From Eudromia elegans (Eukaryota; Chordata; Aves; Tinamiformes; Tinamidae), in NCBI GenBank assembly GCA_003342815.1, contig PTEX01000145.1, forward strand, positions 1,456,201 through 1,520,200: a DNA stretch of 64,000 bases, written 5' to 3'. This document shows, piece after piece, positions 1 through 13,600 of this stretch. A model generated the notes under the pieces. It did not search any database, had not been told where the DNA came from, and worked only from the letters and a program-made list of their open reading frames with translations. Every line of letters starts with the position of its first letter. Within the stretch, counting starts at the first letter, position 1. The position numbers and the translations under genes are program-made.

Positions 1-2423
1 TCCTTGTCCTGCTGAAAAGATTACTTCATCTTCGAAGCGTGCCATGCAAGCTGCTTTAACTATGAGCTAATTTAAATTTCTTATGGCTTGGCTAAGATTA
101 GCTCATATAGTGACATTTAAATTTCAGTTGCTCACAGTGATTTTGTTGTGCGGAATGTTGCAGATAACAGAGAAATAACAGATTATGTAAATAGCCATTT
201 ATAAACACAGCAGCTTTTCAATCCATTGTTATGAACATCCTACCCAAATTGCCTTGTACATGTTCCTCATTTTAAACACATGCTTCTGCGACCTGACACT
301 TTGCTTCAAAAAACATTTTAAAGTTTCACCCATCTCCCGAAAAGTGCGTCTGTTAAATTAAAAATGCCAGCAAAAGCTATATCGTTCATTGAAAAACACT
401 AACAACGAAAATTCCTGCATGAAGGGCAAAAGATATAAACTAGCCATCTGCTACAGACAGCAGCAACAACACTAAAAAGTGTAAGAAAAAAAACGACAAT
501 ACTTGTCATGAGATTGCTAGAAAACTCCCAGAAAGCCACATATGCTTCTTTGTTCATGCAGACACTTTGAAGCCCTTTCAAATTATGATGGTGAGAAGTT
601 GGGATAGATGGTTCAGTTAAATATTCATACAAATTTTAGTTAAACCTGCACTGCTCCACAGACCAACGTTTGCTGTAAGGACAGTGCTGTCACGCAAAGA
701 AGCTGTGTTGTTCAGAAGAGGCTTTGTTAGAGCGGGGAGAGCACTTGCTGTCAAGGGCAAGGCTTCTCAAATCCTACTTGAAAGAAGAAAAAAAAAAGCC
801 TGTGGAGTACAAAAAAAGCCTGTGAAGCCTGCTAAGTACAATTTCTGTTTTGCTAATAATGTTCAAAAAAAAAAAAAAAAAAAAAGAAAGGAGAAAGTGA
901 GAGAGGAAAGGGAAGAGGATAGTTTGTTGAACAGAGATGAGATGAGATGAAAGATGAGCAGAAATCCTTAGTGCTAGAGAAATGTCAGAGGAAAACATGT
1001 AGAAAAACTGAACTTCCTGTTGTAGTCAATGAGCCTAAGTTAATAGATTGGATTGAAATTTGCTTGAACTGAATTTAGCTGCTCCAACAGCAGTTGTGGT
1101 AGCTGAAAATAAGGGATGTGTGACCAGAAGCATCAGGTCCCAATAGCCCTCCCGGGCTCAGCAACAGCAAGACCTCCAGCAGATTTTGTGCCAGCTGCTT
1201 GCCAATTGTCCCAGGCTTTTCCAAATCTCTCTGCTTTGCTCCCCTCCACATCTTCCCTTTCTTGGCCTTTAAAGGGTGTTTGGAAACACTGAGGTTCAAA
1301 GAGATGGCATGAAAAGGAGACAGAAGGAAGTAGCTTTAGTGTGAATGGGAATCCAACTATTTAACTTGCTTTTCCTTTCTCTGGGTCAGGCAGCTCCGAG
1401 AAGGGAAGTTTCCTTTCTCCTTCTTCAGGCCAGCCCTGAAGAAAAACAAATGTAAATGAAGAATGATCCAGCAATAAGAAGACTAACGGGAAATTATTAG
1501 GATATGAAAAAAAAGTTTGCCCTAAATGGTAAGTATATATATAGAGAGAGAATAAATACATGGTATGGAAAATAAGAAAAAAGTGAACCAGTCTTTGTGT
1601 GAAGACTGAATGTACAATTTCACTGAAGCTATTTAAATCCATTGATGCATGTATAAATATGTGAACAGACAATAAAAATAAGGTTTTAATTACACAATGA
1701 TATCAACTCTTATTATTCATGTAGACTTAGAGTATTTATTGTCATCAGTTTTCCATATATTAAGACTATATTAATAATTGATGAAATGTAACTACTGGTT
1801 TTATTCATAAGTTCTTCATTACCACTCAGATATAAATGAATCATTTCTGCAATATTCTATTACATTTTACATAACTATTGTTGTAAATAATACAACCTTT
1901 ATATTAGTGATAGCTGAACTGTGGAAACATTCTTTAAGGGCAGATAGATGTAGGACAAGCAAGAAGTTTAACTATATATAACATTGCAATGTGAAGTGCT
2001 GTTCAACTACATACATGAGACTGGCCAATTAGCCAATTAGAGTGTCATTGTATTCTGAAGAAAAAAAAAAAGGAAGATTTAGGTTGTAACTTATCCCGAG
2101 AGACATTCCTTTTTATCTGGAATCCATTAAGGTGTGGCTGGAGGAGTGTCCTTGTGTACTTCAGCGAGTAGAACGTGTTGAAAACCACTCTGGAAATTGC
2201 CCATGTTTCATTTGTGAGGCAACTGAGTTTATAGCACCACCATCATGAGCCATGGCTGCTCTGACACCACATCAAAAGTGCAACACTTCTTCTTCCACTA
2301 AGGAAGAGGAGATTATAGGTTTTTTTAGGCACTGTTCAGTTTTCAGTGGCTTGACAGGCTAAAGGGAGGGATGAACTCTCTGATGGATTCCAGGGGAAAT
2401 TTTAGGAGTGGCACCTGGGACCA
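1..2423. other. Intergenic, no gene seen
   Basis: AT-rich sequence with an A21 run. Short ORFs (60-100 codons) overlap on both strands and lack motifs. Nothing else recognised. Confidence 0.7.
865..885 (+). repeat. A21 homopolymer
   Basis: 21 A followed by a purine-rich stretch (to about 915). The sequence before it shows no gene or transposon that I recognise, so it is not shown to be a retroposed tail. Confidence 0.9.
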
Positions 2424-2499
2424 AAAGAGAGAGGGGGAGAGAAAGAGAAAAAGAGAGAGAGAGAAAAAGAGAGAAAGAGTAAGAGTAAGAGTAAGAGTA

Positions 2500-2530
<31 letters not shown>

Positions 2531-2589
2531 AAGAGAAAGAGAAAGAGAAAGAGAAAGAGAAAGAGAAAGAGAAAGAGAGAGAGAGAGAA
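2424..2589 (+). repeat. GA-rich compound microsatellite
   Basis: A purine-only stretch of about 165 bases. It starts as mixed GA, passes through GTAAGA hexamers (2479-2501), then an AGAAAG hexamer array (2503-2577), and ends as pure GA. It creates low-complexity ORFs on both strands that should not be taken as genes. Confidence 0.95.
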
Positions 2590-2979
2590 GGATATTTGGG
2601 GCAGGAATGGAAGAGCAGGATTCATGAGCTGCACTTGCTGTTTCTGTTTTTTTTGAAGTTTGCCTTCTATTGGGACTCATCCATGTTGTTGGGTGACCAG
2701 GTCCATGCTATTTTGATAAGGAATATGTAAGTAGTAAGTAGGTAGTGAGTCTTTGGCTTTAGGTTAAGTTTGTTAGCTAAAGTCCATTAGATCCAAAAGA
2801 TTTATTTGGATCTATTAGAATCTAAAAAATCTGCTTTGAGATATTTATAGGATAATAACAGGCTCCCAGTTTTGATCTCGTAGGTCTCCAGTGTCTTAAA
2901 AATAATTTCCCTGAAGAAGCAATTCATGAAGCAATTTCTAAAAGATATAGAAGTCACAGTAAATTGTATCCATTTTATT

Positions 2980-3014
2980 AGCCCACTGAAATAAAATAGC
3001 CCACTGAAATAAAT
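2980..3014 (+). repeat. Tandem duplication of a 19-base unit
   Basis: TAGCCCACTGAAATAAA occurs twice directly in tandem and is followed by a decayed third version (TTTCCCATTGAAATTT). Confidence 0.85.
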
Positions 3015-6000
3015 TTCCCATTGAAATTTCTGTTAAAATGGCTATTTCTCATTGTCATTTTTATAAAATCATAAAACAAAGTTCATTTAAAAAATACAGT
3101 AATATTTTAAATATCATAATTTGTTTTCCAAACCTTTCAAAATTAACCTTGTACACTAATTACAAAATATTTTCTCTTTTGATAGAAACTGGAAGAAGAA
3201 AAGGACATGAGTTGAGATAAAAGCATATAGAAATACATATTCAATATTATCTTGAGAGAGGGTATCAGCACTCTACATTCAGTTCTGAGATTTTATTAAA
3301 CCATTACATTATGAATTGTAGAATTAAGCTCATCACAAAGGCCTTTGTAATCAGAATCTCTATATCTCCATTCAAATACACTTCCTGCCTCTTCAGATTT
3401 TTTTTGTTTTTCCTTCCTGAGGTTAAGTGAAAAGTAGATTCAGCTTCTCTGAAATACTACAGAAAATCTCTTTTCCACTTTAATTCTGAATTTCTTTAAT
3501 CTTCCTATTCCTACCTTGCTTCCAAAGTCTCTTTCACAAAGTCCTTTTTTCATGTGTTAGACATCATGAGGTTATTCAACAGACTCATTTTGGGGATCCA
3601 AATTAAAAAATTAATTTGTTAGCCCAGCCATCTCTTCTATTGAGAAAGAAATCTAGATATCTCCAGAGGGTGATTCAAATTTATAAAAGAGACCGTAGTT
3701 AGACTCCACATTTAGTTGGTTAACTTAATCATTTAACCCACATCCAAGTTCTGTAAGTGATCTGCCTGGCTCGATCCTTGACTTGCAGCTGAATTAAAAA
3801 CATCTTACCAAGATTTCAGGACTTCTGCCAAGAAGGAAATTTTGATCTATATTAATCTCTTTGATGCTTCTAATTTAGAGTTTACAACAAGGACACTATT
3901 TGTATCATGGGCGCAATAGAGAAGTTGCATGAGAAATATCTGGAAGCAGGCTGATAATGCAGCTTAGCACTTTCAAACTCATTTTCATCAGAACTAAAAT
4001 GAGCAAATTCTTTGAAAATTTAGGCATTTTTAATTATCTGCATCCCTTTATCCATTTCATTTTCACCAAAATAAACATATATATTTTTTCTTTCCCAAGA
4101 TTTCCATGCTATTATGTAATGAATAATGAAATATGGGGTTAAACTATCAGAATTTTTGCAAAGTAGGGTTGATGCTTATTAGTAAAATGATTGTTCTGAT
4201 AATTTGTCAGCACTTTATCTGTAGCTTAATTATATCACTAACTCCACTAAGCTTGGTGAACTTTATATAGCAATTTATATTTTTTTCAAACATAGAAAGA
4301 CACACTGATCAAGCAATTTAGCTACTTGACTAAGCAGAGCATGTAAAAAAATCTTTAAGTATTTTTTGCACTCCATCCATTATTTTCTACTTAAGGTATA
4401 ATGTGTCTTTCAGAAAGAATGTATTTCTGGTGAAAAATATTCAAGTAGAGGAAAGTTTGCTATATAACTTATGTTCTGTATCACTGGTTAAATGAAAAGT
4501 CTCTTACTAGACTGACCCTAAAAAAAGTGTATTTTGTCCATCAAAAAGTATAAACTTGTGATTACTGTGAAAACCTACAACCTTTCAGTTCATTTTGTGT
4601 ACTTTATTTCCAAAGTTATGCTTACTTTTAAAACAACTCTTAGAAAGTATAGAATTAAAACCAATTGCCAACCATTGCTATATTTCATTCTGATACTATT
4701 TAAACCAACCTGTCACTCCTACACTGAGTTATTGTAATAGATCACCAGCATGTGGCTGGCAGACCTGTCAGTTCCAAAGATGGAACAGGGACATAAATTT
4801 TATTAAAAAGTAAAAAATAATGAAGGAGGAGTTTCTCTGGGGGTTTGGGCTGACATTAATTTACTGTAGAGACCTATGAAGATTCCTTAGAAATGATAGT
4901 GGCTGTCCTGTTAGGGAGCAAATTACTTTTAAAAATAATATAAAGGTAAAAATTTGAAATAGTAAAAAACGTATTAAGTAGAATTTAAAATTGACCTGTC
5001 CTCAGAGTGCATGCTGGATGCTTCACCTGCTGTGCAGTGCCAGGCGCTGCTCATCTTTGGACTGCCTGGTGGAAGGAGCACTGAGCTCCACAGACCTCCC
5101 TTCACCCGCGGCCAGTGGCTCCTGGGGTGGCTGCACCAGCACAGCTCAAGCTCTTCACTCGTTCAACATAAAACACAGCACCTCCAGCACTGCAGAGCCA
5201 TTCTAAAAGCAGAAATGGAATTCAGATAATTGCATTTCACCACTAGCCGTGTAGTAAGGTATGTCAAATGCTGAGACACAGTTATCTGGGGTGGGTTGTT
5301 AGCACAAGAGAGCTTCCTGCTGCTGCAGACCGAACAACAAAGGGCATTGCCTGGTGAACTGTACCTGGTGAACCGGCATTTTTCAGCTGAGTAAAAACCT
5401 ACAGCTTAAGTGTAGCTTGAGGTAGCTTAAGCTGCCTACTGATAAAATCTAATTGCTTCTAGTTACCTTCTTAACACTTAGCACAAGACCAAGCACAAGA
5501 CTTGAACATGGATATCACATAAACAATCCTATTACCTGTGTTGATGGATGCTGAAAATCACAATGTGGTGGGTTTGCAAAAAAAAGCAGCTGTCATCCTT
5601 GAGGGCTATTAGGAATAACTGCCGTATTTTTTCGCATTCTTTCTATTCACAGGGTGCTAAGATCCCTTCAGATTCAGGCAAACACTGAAGAAATGACACT
5701 GGAGTATTGCTTTGCTTTCGTGATGCAAACCAACACTTTCTATATCATCTTGACATAGAAATCCTTCCTAGTTCTCTAACTCAGGCTGAGTTCCTTCCAC
5801 TATATGTTTCATTAAAAATACATCCCCTGCTTGTAAAACTGAGTGATAAATTCTACTCATGTATTAGACAAGTGAACATATATTTGCTTTAGTTTATCTA
5901 TATGTCATATGTCTATTTGTCTAGTTTATCTATAATCTATTTGCCTGTATGGTCCTTGTCACCACGGTATTGACAGTAGAAAAACTGAGGGCAGATTTTT

Positions 6001-9000
6001 TTTTTTTTTTACCATTGTGAACTTAACTACCATAGGGTAATGCAGAAATCACGATAAAACCTCATCTATTTCCCCTGAAATGTGTTGTTGCTTTATTGCT
6101 TGCTAGAAGAACGATAATTTTCTCCCTCTCTTGAGTGAGCAGACAGCACTCGGACTACTGAAAGGAATGGATTGCTTAAATTTAAAAGAGACCATAGTGA
6201 ATAAAAGGGTACTAAAGCACAGCTTGATGTGACTCTGAGCTGCAAGGGGTGGGAGGAATGTGGTTGCCATGTGAGTACTCCTGAGTTATGTGACTCCTTA
6301 GGCAGGGCTAATAGTGAAGGAAGTGGGTAGAGGTCCCTTGTGCATCCTCTTCAGAACAAGAAATGCAAAGGGAGTGCAGCTTCTCTCTCACAGCGAAGCA
6401 CCAGTGCTCGCTGAAGAGTTAAGGAGAGCAATGCTATTTGCAGTACCGAGTTATTTCATTTAGTCTAGCCTCGCAGTGTCTACTGGTGTAGAAAAATGAA
6501 TGCTTTACAACAGCTGCTAAGACTACAACAGCCATCTCCCCAGCCCCATTATTGCTTGTGAAGGGAAATATGAGCTGAAACGGCTGAGCTGAACTGAAAC
6601 AATCCTGTTTTCATGCTTGCCACTTGACACGAGTGTTACTGTGTAAAGTCTCTGGCTCTTTGAAAGATTGCCATGGTTTTTAAACCACTGATGTTGTTTT
6701 CAATATCAGCCTTCAGAAACCTCTCCTGCTATGATAATCCACGTAAAAGACAGCCTGGATGTTTTCACTGTGATTTAATGACAGCAGAAACCTAGGCTTA
6801 GCTTTCTTTCCTAGAGGTACATCATGGGGATGTGTTGTGTTGTTGTGAGACATGCATATCACCAGAGTAAGCTGGCTAAGCTGACCCACACAGCCAGGTT
6901 GTAGGGCAGACAGTCTCCTTGAGGGCTGTATGTGCTGGATCCCTTGTGGGCTGGGCATTAGGGCTGGAGAGTACCCAAGGCTTACCTTGGTGTGCGGCTG
7001 GCATGTGGCTGACGTGTACCAGGAGCTTCTGGGTTCCCTCCTGTACCAATAGCCAAGAAAGCCTAAAGTTGTGGCTCCCAAACTTTGCTGGCCAGATAAG
7101 CAGCAAAATTACTGCTCTTGACAACACATTCTCTGAGCCAACAGCTGGGCCAGAGTGATGGATGAGCAGAGCATGAGCAGCCTCCTTCAGAAATGTTTGT
7201 GTCTTTGACATCAACGACCTCCTTTTAAACTCAACCTCTCCAGACCCTTCAGACTAGAGCAGTGCAATTCCAAGCTCATTTTCCTCTCTAACTAAAATCA
7301 GAATATGCACAGGGGTTTGGTGTTTTCTCCAGCTCCTGAACTTTTGAAAAATTTACATGACAAAGCTATGGACCCTTAAAGATCTTTGAGCTGGTCAGGA
7401 AACTGTCTCAATCCGAACAAGCAGCAGGAGAGGGAAGCTTTTTTTCCTCTCTCACTGCAGTCATTTTAAATTGATTTGCAAGAGGACATAGGAATTCAAG
7501 AAGCCTCCCTACTTTCTGATGGCAATTAGGAGAACTTTATTTCCCAGTATATGGTTACTGACGTCCCTTATTACCCCAAATTACTGAATTACTCTCTTCT
7601 TAGCTAGTGTTGAACAGGAGAAACAACGTGGAGAAGATATGTTTAAATTATGATTAAGGTAGGGTGCTCTCCTAAGAAAAGTTGTAAAATGGGCAATGCA
7701 TATGACAATATACAAATGCATGGAAAATAAAGAAGGGCTAGGATGGTTTTACCCTTATTTCCTATGCCCCTCTTTCTTCTACCTCTATTAATATTCTTTT
7801 CTCTTCCACCATGGCAGCCTGCATTTATTGATTTGCCTTTTTTTTTTCTTCAGCTTTCTTCTTACACATATGTTGAAAGTAATGAGAGAATGGAGGGTAG
7901 GGTTATAACAGGGCAAGATAATTTTTATTTATGGAGATTAGTCTGTCCTTTGTGTGACCTATGGTAGATGAGCTAGTGGCAAGAGTAAATGAAAGTTTGG
8001 TGTTTCTTTTTAGGCAGTCTGGCATCAAACTGAAAATGAGATACAACTTAATTCTGAAAACATATGCAATACTGGGACAACATTTTAAATAACAGCCTAG
8101 AAGTGCTGGCACAAAATGGCTTCAGCTGGCAAAACAGAGCCCTCCCTGAGAGAATGGCAAGAATTCACTGTAGAAACATGCGGGGTTTTTTAGTCTATTG
8201 ATTTTCCCTTGATGACATAGCTTTATTTAAATACTTGTTATTTGTCAAATTATGACAAGCATGTTCTGTTCTGTTTCTGTCAAGATGATTTAGAATATAC
8301 ACTTAGAATATATATTTTAGAGTTGATTTTTTAATATATAACTTTTAAATATTTCTCTTCTGAAGCCAGATAAGATTATTCAGGTGAATAAAGTAGCGAT
8401 TTGACAGTGCCATAACGTTGCATTTGATGTGTCTTTTATCAGGGCTGGATGCAGCTGAGACATTGCTGGAGGTGAAGAGGGTGGTTATGTGTTCAGCAAC
8501 ACAACTTCTGTCCTATAATACGACACAGAGAATGTTACATGCTATGTTTGCTTAGCTCCTCTTCTGCCTTTGCTTATATAATTTTTGTCAGTTGTCTGTA
8601 TCCTATGCATTAAAAAAAAAGTCTTTACTCAGTCACTGTAGGCTCCTTCTACAGTTATCATCTGAAGTGTCAAAGACACCTGAAAGTTATTTGTTCTGCT
8701 TAAGTTCTGAATTGCCATCTACAGGCAATATGGGACTATAGGAAGTGATTTCTCAGCATGGGTTATGCAGGGATCCTAAGGTGACTGTGCTCTTAAGCTA
8801 AATGTCTCACTTTGGAGCCTATTTATAGATAGGATAAATGAGGCCTGCCATGCAGAGTACAGGTTACAATTAGAATAACTTTTCCTGATGCCTCTCACAC
8901 TTTTCTTTCCTGGGAAGAGGAGATAGCAGGAACAACAATGATCTGATCAGAAACAGGTTTGCCCCTTAGCAAACAGGAAAAAAGAGAATATTTTATGTGT

Positions 9001-10092
9001 GTATTCCTCTTTATTTTAGCGTTTTCTTTTAAATGATTAATTTATTTTTTTAAGATGACTTATTTCTTTAGAGCAAGGTTAGACCATCTGATTTTCAAGT
9101 TTATGGTTATATGGGACTAAAGTGCTGTGAGGGTCTTCTTCTGCCAATAATCTTAATTGCAGTTTGCTGTAATTGACAATTTATCTATTTCATCTCCTTC
9201 TTTCCACTAGAAAATTGAAAACGCTGACAAGCTAGTTCTATTGTTTGGTAAAAGTGTTAATTAAGGAGGAGTTGGCAACTATTTTATAGTCAGACCGCGT
9301 TCTGCTTTTAAATAAAGCACTACATTTAAACTCTTGGCATAAAAATAATTTTAACCATAGCCATAACTAAAGTTATGGTCCCTTCTTTATAGCTGATGTA
9401 AGAGGATGTCAACAGAAGTTAGCCTTTCTCTGCTGTTTTACATCAATCAGCAGAGAATGTGATTCATAGATGTTATCGTCAGAGCTTTCAAGAAAATTAT
9501 CTCCTTTCTCAAAGAGTCCAAAGTAAAAAATTACCCTTTAAATATGCTTTGCCTTTGGTATGACAGTATGGAATCTAGAGAAATAGTTGTGTTTTAGCTA
9601 TTTCATTCTAAATAGTTATTCTTTATTTATTCTTAATCTACAGAATCTGTAGTCTGCTTAACAATAACAAAAGAAAAAGAAAGGAAAAAATCTGGAACAA
9701 AATTTTTAATTATTAATGATTATAATGAGACTAAAGAGGTTGACAGTTAATATATGTTTTGGAAAATTTTCACTTCTGAAGTTTTATGTGGCATTGCAAA
9801 TTCTGCATCTTTGGTGGAGAAATTAAAGTGATTGGTTGTCCTCCTTCAGAAACATGCAGGAGAGGTATTTCAAATTCCAATCACACAATTCTGTCTTTGA
9901 CAGTTTCTAGGAAAATAATCTTTTTTCCCTCCTTTCCCCAGAAAATCTCTAACTAGCAGCCACTTCCTTGTTGCTTTCTAAGCTAGACAGAGCAGTTGTC
10001 CTGATTCTGTAGTATTCCTAGAGGTTGTGAGGAACAAGGCAAAGGCAATAGTAGAAAATCATGCCATTCTTGAGCTCTGCAACTTAGAATCC

Positions 10093-10108
10093 AAAAAAAA
10101 AAAAAAAA
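10093..10108 (+). repeat. A16 homopolymer
   Basis: 16 A, soon followed by a T-rich stretch around 10117-10135, making a weak inverted A/T pair. No associated element. Confidence 0.9.
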
Positions 10109-10648
10109 GAAAAGCTTTTTTTTTTCTTTCTTTTTCCTCTCTGTCTTTGTCCTCTTTGCTCATACCTCCTCCGTTTCCACTGTCTGCTAATGTGACTGGC
10201 ACCTCTTGGTTCTAGGACTACACACTGAACTCTCTGCTATAGAAATGCATGCTCATTGTTTTTCTTTATTTTTAAACCTTTCCAGATGATGGAGATCACT
10301 TAGATAATGACAGCACAAATTTTTCTATTGTTTTCTTTTTTTTCACTTCTTTTCTATTTTTTCCCTCAGACTGAAGGCTGATCAAGATTTGATGGTTAAA
10401 AAGGACAACAGACTATGTCTTTCACTCCTCTTATCAGTCTATGGATGCCCAGAAGCTTAGTGAATATTTCAGTGAAAAACATTGTATTATTCTGTGAGCT
10501 TCAATTGATGTATCTTTTTAACTTATGTCATCTTGGCTGTGCCAGACTGCTCAGTTGAACCTTTGTGCCGATCCAGCAAAAGATAGATAATTTTCAGACT
10601 GAGAAAAATGAGGGAAATAATATTTGCCTATAAGGGGGATGGAAGCTC

Positions 10649-10674
10649 AAAAAAAAAAAAAAAAAAAAAAAAAA
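10649..10674 (+). repeat. A26 homopolymer
   Basis: 26 A in intergenic sequence. Upstream DNA shows no coding or LINE resemblance. Confidence 0.9.
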
Positions 10675-13600
10675 GAAAAGCTAGACTCAAAGCTTGCATT
10701 TAGACAACTGCAGATGGACAAGCTTGCAACAACACCTACGAGCTGTGGCTCAGTGGTCATGACTGGCCCATGGGGAGCTTGCAGTTTTCCCCATAAAATG
10801 GAAGAAAGCTGGAGGCATCATAAAGCATCAGTATCAATCTTTCAAGAACATCTTGCACTGGACAGGGAAAGGTTATTCTCTGTGTTATCACAAAAACCTC
10901 CATTAAGCATGCTGTGAGGTAGTCACGGTAGATCACAGCACCAAACTGTGCTTAAGTTATTATGTGGTAATTTGCACTGACATTCCAGCTACAGACAGAA
11001 TTTCCCAGATGTCTGAAGGAAAGGAATTCAAGAAATACATAGCTTGGAGGAGGAGGAGAGGGGAGAAATGGAGAGTGACAGGCTCAGTAGTAGCCAAAAT
11101 TATGGCATAAGCCCCAGAAGGAATAGGATTTTCTTCTTTGAGGAGGAAGGGTTGTTTTTCTCCATAGGAGGGTAGAGAAAGTGTGAGATAAGGAAAGAAA
11201 TACTACTTAGGGGGATGTTAAGAGAGATGTAAACATGCTTAAGGGAAGCTTAACTTGAAGATAGAAACATACCTTTTTATCATAGAAAGGAATAGCTGAG
11301 GTGAGAAAGGGGGTCTGTACTGACTCATAATGGCTTGCCTAGTAGCAAAGGTTGTGCACCCAGATGTATACATCGCTTATGCACTGCTATTTTACATATT
11401 TATGTATATGCCTGCATGTTTATTATATTTATCTCCATACATTGAATCAATTGGAATGAGAGGATACCCAAGATGGATTAGCTCTTGATGAAGGTTAGTG
11501 GCTTGTCTCCAACACAGGCCATGCAACAGGAGTGAAGGGAAGGCCAAGGCTCTGAGCTTTTGGCAGGAAGAGGATCGTGAACCCCCTGTAATGCAAAGAC
11601 TCACCCAGACTGCTGGAAAATAGACTGGCTAAGGCTCCAGGGATGAAGTTGAGCACTCCCTCCTGCACGTCTAGTTTTTATGATGGCAGTTCTCGGTATA
11701 CCTGCAAGCAGTGCTTGCTCCGTATTTGCTTGTTTTGTCTTGTAGAGCATTCAGAGGTGCCTTCAGCTCAGAGCTTGATGAGACTGGCAAACGAGAATGT
11801 GATAACCGGTCCTTGATGGGGGACAGGGAGGGTCGGAGAAGCAGGGCAAGGCAGTCTTTCAAAACAGGAAAATTCTTGTGAGTATCTATAGATGAAAAAC
11901 ACAGGCTCTGTAACCATAGAAACCTGATGGTCCAAGGATAATGACAAACTTCTGATAAATTTGTTTTGTTTAGCATAAAATGTTGTTTCTCCTGGAGGAA
12001 GAGATACAGGATAGATAAGGTGCAGTAATAACACTGATGTGCTGTCTGGACTTCCTTGTGCTCGTAGGTCTGGAGTCCTTTATACAGCCCTTGCTCCATT
12101 TTACAGGAAAGGAAACAGAGACCCATGGGAGCGAAGCTGGTTTCCCTAGGATCTCATTGCAGGATTCACAAATGAAACAAACAACCAAAAAACTCAAACT
12201 CTTCTAAAGTTAATCAGGAGTGACTTTAACAGGGACTGCAGTGCTTACAAGCAGATTTAAGAATATTCCAGCAAGTTATTTAAGGAGTGATATGCTTTCA
12301 AGCCACGGAGATACTGCGCTGTCTTTTGCTCCTTGCCAACCTCTATACCTTTTCAAGATGTTTAATATACATCTGTTTCAGCAGCTCTGGTATAACCAGA
12401 TTCTGGGCAACTGTTTAGCTATATTTGCCATGACATAGGCTCATATAGGCTTCCACAGGCTTCCTCTAGGCCTCCTCTGCTTTTGATGTCTGAAGTATAT
12501 GTCTGAAGTATAAGGTACTTTGGTGTTAACCCATGAGCCCCTGCTTGCTATAGTCACACCGTTAGAAGAGAGACAGAGACTTTTACTTCATCCACAGCAC
12601 CAAATGGCCGTGATGTGAAATCCAAAGATGTAAACTCCCAGGAAAGCTTTGGTATTAACCCCTAAATATTCACTCGAAATGAAGGATTAAATCCCATCCT
12701 CCATTTCATCTGAGAAACCCCACTGACTTTTGTTGGTTTTAAAGAAGACACAATTTTTCAATTTTTTTTTTTTTTTAAAAAAGCAGATTTCTATAAAAAG
12801 CTAACAGGAGCACAGTGAGATAGTCACAAATCAAGCCAGGTTTTTTTTGCACAAAGCTGACCAGCCTTGCTGACTTTCAATTTTCTCATGTGTTGATGAG
12901 AAGCAAAAGCCTCATCATCATGATGAAAAGAGACGTCGGCCGTAGTAAACAGTGGAGATCATATATTACGATGACAAGAAACAAAGGAAGAAGTGTCATA
13001 AATGTGTTGCCTGGAAATCTTTGCCAGAAAACTGATCTGTATCTCAGCTTCTGAAAACACCAGCAGTGCAGAGGCACTTTGTTTCAAAACCCAGAATAAT
13101 TGCACTTAATCTAGGCAAATAATTCTTTCTGTGAGAGAAAATGTTGATTAATGCAAGAGTGTAAACAGTCCTCGCCCCAGTTATGAAAGAATCTGCATAA
13201 ATATTGAAGGTACCCACCAAACATCCACAGATATGACATAGGATGAGGTAATTAGTAATTAATGATTTGGCAATTACAGAAGTAAACACCAAGGTTGGAT
13301 CACACAGCATCCTTTCACTCAGTGAAAGAAGCAGTGTAGCAACTCATTTTTCATGTATTCAAGTTAGAAACAAGACTTTTCTCTTTGGAAATCCTTTTGA
13401 TTTTGATGCATTATAATGTACACAAAATTCTGACTTTCAGAGGCATTCATAAAGCCAAGGGTTACATTTATGGAAAAAGAAAAAAACCCTCTACACTCTC
13501 ACACAACCACAGAGAAAAAATTTTTATCTTAATTCAACAGGAATCCCTTTAGGGCCTTGTGCACTAAGGCTGAGATGAAAAGAGGTCATTTAAACCCTGA

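Noticed and set aside
2359..2730. Three long ORFs on both strands over the GA-rich repeat
   Set aside because: They are products of a purine repeat (Arg/Glu/Lys or Ser/Leu/Phe runs) and have no coding signature.
10649..10674. A26 run as the tail of a processed pseudogene
   Set aside because: The upstream sequence resembles no coding or LINE sequence, and no flanking duplication was seen.
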